DNA of 64,000 nt from positions 1-64,000 of the forward strand of contig JAFRWP010000012.1 of NCBI GenBank assembly GCA_017437945.1. The letters are read 5' to 3'. Below, in pieces: positions 42,656 to 51,637 of the stretch (its first letter is position 1; each line of letters starts with the position of its first letter). The notes below the pieces were generated by a model that worked only from the letters and a program-made list of their open reading frames with translations, had not been told where the DNA came from and made no database searches. A program made the translations under genes and the position numbers. The stretch comes from Candidatus Saccharimonadota bacterium. GTDB lineage: Bacteria; Patescibacteriota; Saccharimonadia; Saccharimonadales; Saccharimonadaceae.

Positions 42656-43956
42656 ACTTCTTTGCGCTCATAATAACCATGGATCGGCTTCAGAGGGATC
42701 TGTTTGTATGCAGCGATCGTTTCATAGGTCATGCGCAAAATATAAATCATAAATTCCAAAATAGATGAAAACTCTCCCGAACTCATACAGCCATATTCGA
42801 GTGCCGGAATCAGATAAGTGTCCGTCTCAATAATTAAAGCGGCCATCTGCTCGTCCGAGATTGAATCTCCACCTTTTACTTGACCATAGCAAATTTCATA
42901 CCAGCGAAACAATGCCTTTGCGAGCAAAGCTTCTTTGCAAATTGACAGCTCCGAATAATACCGCGAAGTCGTCATCGTTGCATCTTCGCCCTCAAGTGGC
43001 ACCATTTCGAGCCGCCGTAAAGCGTGCTGGACTTCAGGCCCGCATAACGACGAATCAACATTTTGAAGGTCACCAAGCAGGATTGTAGCGATGGCAACAT
43101 CATCCGTAATACCAAAATCGATTGCGAAAGCCGCCATCAACATTGCGCGTAGCGCGCGCAGGTCGCCATTCTGGTAACATTCCGTATGTTTACTGGCAAC
43201 CGCCAGCGCTTTATCGGAATGATCCCAAATAAAGTTACCTTTTGAATCTTTTATCTCCAGCCGCCCCTTCAGACGAGAAAGGGTAGGGAGCAATTCGGGC
43301 TTTTTCCGCTCGACGCTATCAACGCCAAACAGTAAAGCCAGCGGTTCGTTCATCGAACGCAGAACTTGTTTCAGGACGAACAAAACATCACGCTTTGACC
43401 TAAACTCCAGCCCGATATTATCGCGCCCGCGGTTAACCGCCGGAATCAGTTTCTCAACCGTCTCGAGGATATTCTTAACGATCGATTCCTGGCTCAAAGC
43501 ATTTACCATCGAAGCGAGGTTCGTCAAACGATCAAGCAATTTCACGATCAAAGCATCGCAGTTCTCATCCATCCGGCCATAATACCGAACTTTGGTGTCA
43601 ATCTTGGATTCATCAGGCTTAATCTTCATGATCGTCAAAGCTTTTACACCAGCCTGAACGCGCGGACCACCCGGCAAAGCAGAGAAGTCCGTATGTGCAT
43701 CTTCAGGAACATCGTGCAGTAAAGCAATGGCGACAATTTCAGGCTCAAGCCGCAGCAGAGTGCAGAGATAAGCGATCAAGATTGGATGACAGACATATTT
43801 CAAGTTACTAGCCTTACGCCTGGCGTCGCCGTGCTTTTTCTTGGCGAACTCAAGCGCATCCAGGCCATCGCCGTAACCTTTCGCCCTGAAGAACCCCTGA
43901 ATAGAGTACTCCATTTTGTCGTAGTCAAACATCTGTAGTAAACGATTTTCTGACAT
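42652..43956 (-). CDS. RelA/SpoT-type HD hydrolase without synthetase domain
   Basis: 434 residues. The first half is an RSH hydrolase HD domain: H42, R47, H57, the HD pair H81-D82, E85-D86 and KLLDRLTNL (D142, N146) are all kept, so removal of pyrophosphate from (p)ppGpp or a related nucleotide is plausible. The second half (about 265-320, ALAVASKHTE and IATILLGDLQ) looks like a decayed copy of the same fold with the HD pair lost. No nucleotide synthetase or TGS/ACT domain is present. Start ATG 43956 with SD GGAGGAGAGG, after a leader of about 55 bases; the gene has the accessory expression style. Confidence 0.75.
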   Translation of the reverse strand: MSENRLLQMFDYDKMEYSIQGFFRAKGYGDGLDALEFAKKKHGDARRKASNLKYVCHPILIAYLCTLLRLEPEIVAIALLHDVPEDAHTDFSALPGGPRVQAGVKALTIMKIKPDESKIDTKVRYYGRMDENCDALIVKLLDRLTNLASMVNALSQESIVKNILETVEKLIPAVNRGRDNIGLEFRSKRDVLFVLKQVLRSMNEPLALLFGVDSVERKKPELLPTLSRLKGRLEIKDSKGNFIWDHSDKALAVASKHTECYQNGDLRALRAMLMAAFAIDFGITDDVAIATILLGDLQNVDSSLCGPEVQHALRRLEMVPLEGEDATMTTSRYYSELSICKEALLAKALFRWYEICYGQVKGGDSISDEQMAALIIETDTYLIPALEYGCMSSGEFSSILEFMIYILRMTYETIAAYKQIPLKPIHGYYERKEV

Positions 43957-44014
43957 GGTCCTCTCCTCCAATCAAAAAGTCGTAGTGCGTTTTTAAAAGT
44001 GCAAGTGTTCCGTA

Positions 44015-44066
44015 TATTAAAACACAGAGCCATGCAATTGTCAATCTCACGATAATCTGTTAAAAT
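44015..44066. promoter_or_regulatory. Divergent promoters with overlapping -35 boxes
   Basis: Minus strand: TTGACA (44044-44039), 18 bases, TTAATA (44020-44015) for the RSH-type gene. Plus strand: TTGTCA (44038-44043), 17 bases, TAAAAT (44061-44066), then six bases to the ATG at 44073. The two -35 boxes share five bases, so the polymerases should exclude each other. Confidence 0.72.
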
Positions 44067-44072
44067 GTAGAT

Positions 44073-44960
44073 ATGGCAAAGAAATTCAGTAAACCAGAAT
44101 TATCACGTATGATCAACGGCGACATTCCGTTTGATACTGTCATTTCTGACACTGATGAAAACTTGTCCCGCCTAGACGTCGAGGTACTCAATCAAAACCC
44201 ACGTTATAGCCGCGCTACGATTCAAAAATTCATCAAAGCCGGCTACGTCGCAGTCGACGGGAATGTTATCCTCAAGCCGAATTTCTTAATCTCTGACGAA
44301 TCGGAAATCATTCTTACCGTACCAGCTTCGGAACAGGCCGAAAAACCACCGGTAATTTATGAAGACGACAACGTCATCGTATTTAATAAACCAGCCGGCA
44401 TGCTATCCATCAAGAAGGGCGACTTTAGCACTGAACCAGCCATCGAAGATTTCGGCCATATCGTGCACCGCCTCGATCGCGATACGTCTGGCGTTATTAT
44501 TGTTGCTAAAAATCTCAGCACCAAAGGTTTTCTCCAGAAGCAATTCCAAGAGCGCAAATCACACAAAACCTACTACGCCGTAGTATGTGGCTCTCCGGCT
44601 CAGGCGCATGCGATTATAAATATCCCGCTCGCCCGCAATCTCAAAAAACCAACTACCTTCATGCCGGACAAAAACGGCCGTGAAGCGATTACGGAATACC
44701 AGACTCTTGAATCGGGCGAAAAATTCTCGCTCGTCGAACTTAAACCGCGTACTGGCCGCACCCACCAACTTCGCATTCATATGAACTTCATCCATTGTCC
44801 AATTCTTGGTGACCCGGTCTACAATCCAAAGGGTCCAAAAGCCGACCGCATGTATCTACACGCCGCCGTATTAGAAATTACAATACCAGGTAAAGACGGC
44901 GGACAACGCCTCACGTTTACGGCCGAATTGCCAGAAGAATTCAAAAATGCAATTAAATAA
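44073..44960 (+). CDS. RluA-family 23S rRNA pseudouridine synthase
   Basis: 295 residues. An S4 RNA-binding domain covers about 42-85. The catalytic motif HRLDRDTSG puts the nucleophile at D135; LVELKPRTGRTHQLRIHM is the second landmark. Leaderless by position. It overlaps the next gene by 14 bases. Which uridine it modifies (RluC or RluD type) cannot be told from sequence alone. Confidence 0.92.
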   Translation: MAKKFSKPELSRMINGDIPFDTVISDTDENLSRLDVEVLNQNPRYSRATIQKFIKAGYVAVDGNVILKPNFLISDESEIILTVPASEQAEKPPVIYEDDNVIVFNKPAGMLSIKKGDFSTEPAIEDFGHIVHRLDRDTSGVIIVAKNLSTKGFLQKQFQERKSHKTYYAVVCGSPAQAHAIINIPLARNLKKPTTFMPDKNGREAITEYQTLESGEKFSLVELKPRTGRTHQLRIHMNFIHCPILGDPVYNPKGPKADRMYLHAAVLEITIPGKDGGQRLTFTAELPEEFKNAIK

Positions 44961-45612
44961 CCCTGAAAGCATCCCAACCGTTGCCAGCAAAGCTGGATTT
45001 GCAATTTTTGAGATACCGGAAGGCGATTTTGCCGACATTTTACCAAAGGCCTATCACGCCAAACCAAACAGCAAAGGCTATTACGCTAAAGAAGATATCG
45101 ACGAACTAAGTAAGCTCGTCCAGAGCAAGCAGCAAAGCGACCTAATTATTGTTCTTGAAGACGCGGAAACTATGAACGAGAATGCCGCCAATACTTTCCT
45201 AAAGACTTTAGAAGAACCAGGCGACCACATACACTTTGTATTCCTCGTTCGAAACGATGCCGAGATCCTTCCAACCATCAAATCGCGCGCGCATAATTAT
45301 TATTTTCCAAAGCACAGTAAAATTGCCGACAAACCAGACATTGACGCCGAGACACTCAAGCTCGCCAAAGAGCTCATTTCGGCTACACCGCAGCAATTAC
45401 CGAAGCTCGCTGACATAATTGCCAAAAGTAAACCAGACGCACGCAGCAAAGCACTCAAAATCATCGATGCCGCTATTCAGTTGCTATACAAATCATATTT
45501 TGTTACTGGCAATAATGCGTACTTGACCAAACTAGATAAACTTCTGGCCGTATCTGAAGCCATCTCGGCTAACGGCCATATCAAATTACAGCTCGTAGCT
45601 GGTATGCTATAA
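44947..45612 (+). CDS. HolB-like DNA polymerase III delta' family protein, no Walker A
   Basis: 221 residues. LIIVLEDAETMNENAANTFL and TLEEPGDHIHFVFLV, then ILPTIKSRA, are the delta'/clamp-loader landmarks including sensor 1 (SRA). The usual N-terminal ATP-binding P-loop and zinc module are missing, so it is a reduced, non-ATPase subunit. The C-terminal part is helical. The promoter of the next gene overlaps its stop codon. Confidence 0.8.
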   Translation: MQLNNPESIPTVASKAGFAIFEIPEGDFADILPKAYHAKPNSKGYYAKEDIDELSKLVQSKQQSDLIIVLEDAETMNENAANTFLKTLEEPGDHIHFVFLVRNDAEILPTIKSRAHNYYFPKHSKIADKPDIDAETLKLAKELISATPQQLPKLADIIAKSKPDARSKALKIIDAAIQLLYKSYFVTGNNAYLTKLDKLLAVSEAISANGHIKLQLVAGML

Positions 45613-45613
45613 T
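45608..45613 (+). promoter_or_regulatory. Leaderless extended -10 of the TPR gene
   Basis: TGCTATAAT includes the TAA stop of the preceding gene; six bases separate it from the ATG at 45620. Confidence 0.72.
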
Positions 45614-45619
45614 ATCTTT

Positions 45620-46426
45620 ATGCTTGCAGCAGTCATTATTTTAGTATTTGCAATTTTCACGATATTTTTCGTTCCTGCTGTTCGCCCAGAGCCAGAACCG
45701 GCTAATGAGGACGCTATCAAGAAAGACCCTCAACTCAAAAAGCTCTGGAATCTTGCCCAGTCCGCCATGCGCGAGCGCAAGCCATTAAAGGCCGAGAAGG
45801 CACTATTGACCATCTTGAAGTTCGACGAAAAGAACGCTGCCGCCTATAACCGCCTCGGCATCCTTTATGCCAAAGAAAAACATTATAAAGAAGCCATCGA
45901 ATGCTTTGAAATTGCTCAGTCGCTCGATAATAATGCTTCGAGCTTGCACAACGTCGGCTTAATCTATTACGAAACCGGCAAATACGAAAAAGCCGCTATG
46001 GCATTCTCTCAGGCGATCGCCCTCGAAGGCGACCAGCCAGCCCGCTATATTGCCTACGCTAAAGCTCTTGAAAAACTAGGCGAGCGCAGCAAAGCCGTCG
46101 AGGCCCTTGAAACGGCCTATAGTCTAAATCCAAATACCGTCGTTCTACGTCATCTCCTTGAGCTTTACGAAAACGCCGAAGATAATGAGAATATCGAGAT
46201 TACCAAGCGCCGCATCGAGGATCTTCAAATCAAGAAAGCCGAACTCGAAGCAAAAGAAGCCGCACGCAACCGCCGCAATATCCTATCGCGCAATAACACC
46301 AAGAAAAAAGCCGCCGCGCCAAAGTCTATTGAAGGCAAAACCGCTACCGAGAAACCAACAACGAAACCAGCAGCCAAGCCCGCAAAAGGCGTCAAAAAAC
46401 TTGTCAAAAAGCGCAAAATCATCTAA
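45620..46426 (+). CDS. Membrane-anchored TPR protein
   Basis: 268 residues: an N-terminal membrane segment (2-20), a helical linker, and about three tetratricopeptide units from 60 to 190 (AAAYNRLGILYAKEKHYKEA, HNVGLIYYETGKYEKAAMAF). The last 50 residues are Lys/Ala/Pro-rich. A scaffold for a membrane complex is likely; the partner is unknown. Confidence 0.85.
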   Translation: MLAAVIILVFAIFTIFFVPAVRPEPEPANEDAIKKDPQLKKLWNLAQSAMRERKPLKAEKALLTILKFDEKNAAAYNRLGILYAKEKHYKEAIECFEIAQSLDNNASSLHNVGLIYYETGKYEKAAMAFSQAIALEGDQPARYIAYAKALEKLGERSKAVEALETAYSLNPNTVVLRHLLELYENAEDNENIEITKRRIEDLQIKKAELEAKEAARNRRNILSRNNTKKKAAAPKSIEGKTATEKPTTKPAAKPAKGVKKLVKKRKII

Positions 46427-46445
46427 AATCAACCTATCGCAAGAT

Positions 46446-46521
46446 GCCGCAATAGCTCAGTTGGTAGAGCAGCCGCCTTGTAAGCGGCAGGTCATCGGTT
46501 CAAGTCCGATTTGCGGCTCCA
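46446..46521 (+). tRNA. tRNA-Thr (anticodon TGT)
   Basis: 76 bases including encoded CCA. GCCGCAA pairs with TTGCGGC. The anticodon arm is GCCGC-CTTGTAA-GCGGC, giving TGT. The T-loop TTCAAGT fits. Confidence 0.93.
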
Positions 46522-46580
46522 CACGAGAGAAAAGCAAGCAAAAAGAGCTTGCTCTTTTTATTGCTTTTCCGAGTGTGGTG
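46520..46580 (+). terminator. Long hairpin terminator after tRNA-Thr
   Basis: AAAAAGAG and CTCTTTTT pair at the core, and outside them AAAAGCAA pairs with TTGCTTTT. The arm continues imperfectly to CACAC/GTGTG. Confidence 0.7.
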
Positions 46581-46737
46581 AGTAAATATCGAAGATATTT
46601 ACGGCTCCATAAATATTAAGATTTGTTTCGCTCATTTTTCCGACTATTTTTCCAAAAAATCACAAGCGTTATGTGCTACAATAAAAATAAGCATTAATGG
46701 GAGTGTGTAGCCGCTGACGAGTGGCGAATTATTAGAT

Positions 46738-47748
46738 ATGAATCCGGGTGAGCAAGATCAGAATCCGTTCCGTCGGCCAAATTCGGCGTCTTCTATAGGC
46801 ACTCAGAATGCCAGCCGTTATTTCGGAACACGCTCACGCTACAATGCTAATCGCACTCGCAATACCCAGCTAGCTAACGCTCAACCAGCCCAATCTTATT
46901 TTCCTCAGGCCGCACAGATGCAACCTGTACCGGCCTACGCAGCACCCGTCGCGCAACCGCAAAGGAGTGGCGGAAAGCGCAAATTCCTTCTCATCGCCGC
47001 TATTATCGCGGTTGTCGGTATAATTACTGCCATAATTGTTAGCATCGGTATTAACGGTGGAATTCGCATCAAAGGAATGAATCATAGTCTCGAAGATCTC
47101 CAGGCGCTTCTAAAAGATAATCGCGATACAGTGCTAGAGGCACTGGCGACAAATGAAATAGCGCAAGAAAACAAGCAAAAAATAGCCATATATCAGATAG
47201 AGGACGAAGAGCAATATAAATCATTAGTAAACACCTATAGGGATCAGCAGACCAAACTTAATCAGTTTAAAGATAGGCTTGAAGACTTTGGTAGCATCTC
47301 GGCTTACGACCCATATGACGAAACAATCGATATTAATGAGCTGATGAATACCCTGAAAGAAATAACAAATAAACTGGCAGCATTTTATGATAAATATGCT
47401 GAAATGCATATCATAATTGCAGATATTAGCAGGAGTAATGGCGATAATACTCAAATCAATAAACTAGAATCATTCTCCGATAATGAAAACAGCAAAGCAT
47501 TAGCCAATAATTATAAAGACTACTATCAGAAACTGGCAAATTATAACAAGATTAATACCACAAATGATTGTGAACGCAATCGAAAAAACACGGAGTGCAG
47601 AAATATTTCTACCGAATTAAGTAACGCAAAAGAAAAAATTGAAGATGGTAGCTATAGCAAATATCTTAATTCTATAGCCGTAGAACTTCCGGAAAACAGC
47701 AGCCCACTAATAATTATGAATACAATCATCACGATGAGGGCTAAATAA
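46738..47748 (+). CDS. MNPGEQ-type single-TM protein, copy 1
   Basis: 336 residues. The N-terminus MNPGEQ is shared with the protein at 51638. About 75 polar residues (Asn/Gln/Ala/Pro) precede one membrane helix (around 80-105), then a helical extracytoplasmic domain with two cysteines (NDCERNRKNTECRN). It ends one base before the giant membrane gene and probably works with it. The upstream region shares AATAAGCATTAA with copy 2 but has about 30 extra bases between SD and ATG. Family not recognised. Confidence 0.7.
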   Translation: MNPGEQDQNPFRRPNSASSIGTQNASRYFGTRSRYNANRTRNTQLANAQPAQSYFPQAAQMQPVPAYAAPVAQPQRSGGKRKFLLIAAIIAVVGIITAIIVSIGINGGIRIKGMNHSLEDLQALLKDNRDTVLEALATNEIAQENKQKIAIYQIEDEEQYKSLVNTYRDQQTKLNQFKDRLEDFGSISAYDPYDETIDINELMNTLKEITNKLAAFYDKYAEMHIIIADISRSNGDNTQINKLESFSDNENSKALANNYKDYYQKLANYNKINTTNDCERNRKNTECRNISTELSNAKEKIEDGSYSKYLNSIAVELPENSSPLIIMNTIITMRAK

Positions 47749-50700
47749 ATGAAAGATTCAAAGAGAATATTGACTTTAGGCTTCTGCGGAATAGTTGCGG
47801 TATCTATTTTGGTGAATATTTGTGCTCCTATAGCCGCATATACGCCTGTATGGGGAGAAGACGAGGAACAGGGCGCCGAGGGCCAATTCATCCTGGTCAA
47901 CGCAGCCCAAGATGACGTATTTACGAAACTAGAAGAAGCCGCAGAGTTAAATGCTATTGCGTCAAACATAATCTACTGCTTCGCCAAAGACGAATATGAC
48001 ATGAGAAGCGCAGAATGGAACGCGTCAACCCTTGAACAAGTCAGAAAAGGCGACATTACAAGAAGTGGCGGCACGTTAACCTTATTTGGAATTCTACCTA
48101 TTAAAGATTTTGGCCGGAAAACATCACCGCTCTGGCTCGAAAATATAATTAAAAGACAAGGAAGGGCCAGCGTAAAAGGTTGGTTTAAGTGCAGTGATGG
48201 TAGAGATATCAAAGACGAAGAATGGGCAAAATGGAGTGGCATTTTCCCGGTCTATATGGCCTACATCGGAAGACACAACGACTATGAGTCGTTATATAGC
48301 ATAAAAGATAAGATTGATCCGCATATGGATACACGGCCTGGATTAATAGCAAGATACATGGAGCACCCACGGGTTCCACAAAGATATATAGATTGGCAGG
48401 ATAGTGATAGATATAATTTTGATCCGAAAATAGAATTACAAGGTTTATCAGACGAAGACCCGGAGTTTTGGCAAAAATTACCACCACTTAGCGAACTTGA
48501 ATATTTTGCTAAAAAATGGGGATATTATGACGAAGACGAAGATGAGGATGACCCATATGATAGGTATGCAGCATATTTTTCCGCATTAACAGAGGGCGAC
48601 GTACAATATTATGCCAACTGGTTTACCGATCCATCTTGGTACTTTGTGCTAAGGGACTCATATAATATTTATGCCGAGAATAGCGAACAGCGCCAAGACT
48701 ACGGCGGTCTATTTGGTGGCAATCAATATATTATCGCCTGGAATCAGTTAGGTCACTACACGAACGTCGATGGCTATTTTAACTACATGAGAGACTTCAA
48801 CTTACGCTGTAGGGCGACTAAAAAACATGAGACCAATCCTAACCCCGAAGGTAGTAGTTACGATCCGAACGGAAGCGATAATGTCATACCAGAAGTCACG
48901 AACTACTCAAAATCCGCCGATGGATTAAGGATAACGGCGTTTACTCGCTGGTATGAGGTTCGAGATAATTCCAAATGGGAAGGGTCACTGGGTGAATATG
49001 AAACAAATTCATGCATTAAACTTCTCAAACGCATGGAGACGCTCAGAAATCATCCAAACGGCGAAGACTATATCTATAAAGATAATCCAGATTTCAATAC
49101 AATGATTGGAGACACTCGTAATTACGGTTACGAAGGCATAATTCTTTCGATTCTCCAAGACGCATGTGATCGCATGAAAGATCAAAAAACCGGTCGCAAT
49201 GCCTGGGATGTCGCATATGAAGAATTAACAAAATTCTTGGCCCGCACAGATATTGCCGAGGACGACCCGATGCGCATTACTGCCCAAAGTGACCTCGAAA
49301 AACTAATGAAGTATAGGGCGATGAATCCGCCCCACTATATGGAGGCAAGCGGTGAAGAACACGAAACGACTGGTAGGGTATATCAATGCCTACAGCTCGA
49401 GACAATGGATATTGATCTCGCTGCATATCATCCTGCAGGCGACATTATCCCAACCCCAGACGAAGATGAATGGCAGAAAGAGCCGAGTTGCTACAGTAAT
49501 GCTGGTCCTCTTGGATGGATTCTTTGTCCAATCATCGAAGCGATGCGCTCATTCATCCTAACAAATTATGCAAGATGGGTTGAGCCAGCACTGCAGATGG
49601 ACGCGACTCTATTCCAGGCTGGCGACGACAACCCAATTAACGGCACTTACCAAGCCTGGGCGGTATTCAGGGATATAGGCAACTTTGTCTTCATAGGTAT
49701 GTTTATCATAGTTATCTTCTCGCAAATTACCGGTGCCGGCATCGACAACTACGGTATCAAGAAAGCTTTGCCGAAATTAATCATCGCCGCCATTACCATC
49801 AACCTGTCATTCCTCATCTGCCAAATCTCCATCGATGTCTGCAATATTGCCGGTAGACAAGTCGGCGGATTCCTTCAGAGCGCCACAGACATCGTTGGCC
49901 GACCGACCGAACTCTACATTGAAGGCACTACTGTTCGCCAGAACGATCCAGACTCATGGAAAGATCCAGACACAACCTGGGGCGACAACTTTAATGAAAA
50001 CGGCCTATCTAACTCGATTCTCATCATCGTCGTTGCTGCAATCGCGATTGGCGCCGTACTCTCGAAAGGCCTCGCGATTATCATCCCAGTATTAATGACG
50101 CTACTCAGCGTGGTCATATCGGTTATCGGCTTAATCGTAATATTAGGCATCAGGCAAGCTGCTGCTGTACTTCTGGTCGTCGCATCACCGCTCGCCTTTG
50201 CATGCTATATGCTGCCAAACTCAAAATCACTCTTTGATAAATGGTTCAACGCCTTCAAGGGTCTACTAGTCGCATATCCAGTGTGCAGTCTAGTCGTATA
50301 TGGCTCGAATCTCGCTGCCGCAATCTTAATTAATTCCGCCAGTGGCCATACTTGGGTTGCGATTAGCGCCGCCGTCATCAGCATCATGCCAATCTTTGTT
50401 ATTCCTAAAGTAATCAAGGATTCTGTTGGCGCCATTTCAAATGGTATCGCTAAGTTCTCGAATCGTGCCGGGAAGTATGCCACCGGCAAAGCGAGACCGA
50501 GACTTGAAGCTAGTAAGATGGGCGACCGTGATCGCTACAGTAAATACATGCGCCAGCAAAAGATTAACGCCAAGGCAACCAAGTACAATGCTCGCCGTGG
50601 ACAAGCTCTCTTAAATAGCAAACGCTATAATCCGAAGAATAAAGTCTTAAGCCCAGCCAAGCGTCGCGTAGCGCACGCCGCCCAAGCAGCCGTGAACGCC

Positions 50701-51600
50701 CAGAACCGCACCATGGCTATGGCAACAGAAAGCGCATTTAGCGGAAAAACCGACGCACAAATCATTAACGAGCTCACGACGGCATCCAGCAAAGGCAAAC
50801 TCGACGCCAACACTCTTGCGTCCGGCATTAAATCATTGAAGAGCGAAAAAGAAGTCACGAATTTAATGAATAAATTCAAAGACGACAAAAACTTTAATGA
50901 TATGATCCGCAAAGACGCAAACGCCAGATCTAGCATCGGCGGAGCGCTCGCCGGCAGACGCGGTAGCGTCATCAACCAAGCTATGGGCAAACTCATCAAC
51001 CAGGGTAAGGGCGTAGATGATATGTGCGCCAATAACTCCAGCTTACTACGCGAGAAAGTCCAAGGTATCGGCATCGGCTCAATGGCCAACCAATCCAAGG
51101 AAACTTTCGAGACTGAAGGCGCAGCCGGACTCTTAAGCGATGATCAGATCATGGCCGCCGCAACTGCCGGATATTCCGGCGAAGTCGCGCAATCGTTCCA
51201 TGGCATGATGAGCGGCGTATCACAAGATCGCAAATATGGCATCATCAGCAAGATGGAAGCCGGACACATCGCCAAAGTCAATACGGCCGTCGGCGAAGAT
51301 GGCAAAGATTACGGCTCAATGTGTGCTCTTGGTGGCCCAGAAGCCTTCGCTCGCGCAAACAAGGGTGAGCTCAGAGTACTCGCATCTTCAGCTGGCGACG
51401 AATTACGTGCCGGCATGCAGGGTTCTGTTGTTAGCGCACTCAAGCTAGAAGAAATAGCCAAAGAAATGGCGGCCGCCAAATCAAAATCTCAGTCCATTAG
51501 CGGTGATATTGATTTGAATAATATGACTGAGGATGACTACAACTATATCGTCTGGCAACACGACAGGAATTCGGGGAATAAACCAGATTCCAACGCATAA
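47749..51600 (+). CDS. Giant TrbL/VirB6-like polytopic membrane protein, copy 1
   Basis: 1283 residues. After a signal-like helix (about 6-30) comes a large non-membrane domain of about 580 residues. Residues about 640-895 hold six or so membrane helices, starting NYARWVEPALQMDATLFQAG and FRDIGNFVFIGMFIIVIFSQ, with the topology of TrbL/VirB6 channel proteins of type IV secretion. The remainder is a basic, Ala-rich cytoplasmic helical tail. It is paralogous to the protein at 52519 through the whole membrane region and tail. A role in a conjugation- or secretion-type machine of the envelope is inferred. Confidence 0.75.
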   Translation: MKDSKRILTLGFCGIVAVSILVNICAPIAAYTPVWGEDEEQGAEGQFILVNAAQDDVFTKLEEAAELNAIASNIIYCFAKDEYDMRSAEWNASTLEQVRKGDITRSGGTLTLFGILPIKDFGRKTSPLWLENIIKRQGRASVKGWFKCSDGRDIKDEEWAKWSGIFPVYMAYIGRHNDYESLYSIKDKIDPHMDTRPGLIARYMEHPRVPQRYIDWQDSDRYNFDPKIELQGLSDEDPEFWQKLPPLSELEYFAKKWGYYDEDEDEDDPYDRYAAYFSALTEGDVQYYANWFTDPSWYFVLRDSYNIYAENSEQRQDYGGLFGGNQYIIAWNQLGHYTNVDGYFNYMRDFNLRCRATKKHETNPNPEGSSYDPNGSDNVIPEVTNYSKSADGLRITAFTRWYEVRDNSKWEGSLGEYETNSCIKLLKRMETLRNHPNGEDYIYKDNPDFNTMIGDTRNYGYEGIILSILQDACDRMKDQKTGRNAWDVAYEELTKFLARTDIAEDDPMRITAQSDLEKLMKYRAMNPPHYMEASGEEHETTGRVYQCLQLETMDIDLAAYHPAGDIIPTPDEDEWQKEPSCYSNAGPLGWILCPIIEAMRSFILTNYARWVEPALQMDATLFQAGDDNPINGTYQAWAVFRDIGNFVFIGMFIIVIFSQITGAGIDNYGIKKALPKLIIAAITINLSFLICQISIDVCNIAGRQVGGFLQSATDIVGRPTELYIEGTTVRQNDPDSWKDPDTTWGDNFNENGLSNSILIIVVAAIAIGAVLSKGLAIIIPVLMTLLSVVISVIGLIVILGIRQAAAVLLVVASPLAFACYMLPNSKSLFDKWFNAFKGLLVAYPVCSLVVYGSNLAAAILINSASGHTWVAISAAVISIMPIFVIPKVIKDSVGAISNGIAKFSNRAGKYATGKARPRLEASKMGDRDRYSKYMRQQKINAKATKYNARRGQALLNSKRYNPKNKVLSPAKRRVAHAAQAAVNAQNRTMAMATESAFSGKTDAQIINELTTASSKGKLDANTLASGIKSLKSEKEVTNLMNKFKDDKNFNDMIRKDANARSSIGGALAGRRGSVINQAMGKLINQGKGVDDMCANNSSLLREKVQGIGIGSMANQSKETFETEGAAGLLSDDQIMAAATAGYSGEVAQSFHGMMSGVSQDRKYGIISKMEAGHIAKVNTAVGEDGKDYGSMCALGGPEAFARANKGELRVLASSAGDELRAGMQGSVVSALKLEEIAKEMAAAKSKSQSISGDIDLNNMTEDDYNYIVWQHDRNSGNKPDSNA

Positions 51601-51637
51601 AATATGATAAAATAACAATAAGCATTAAGGGAGGTCT

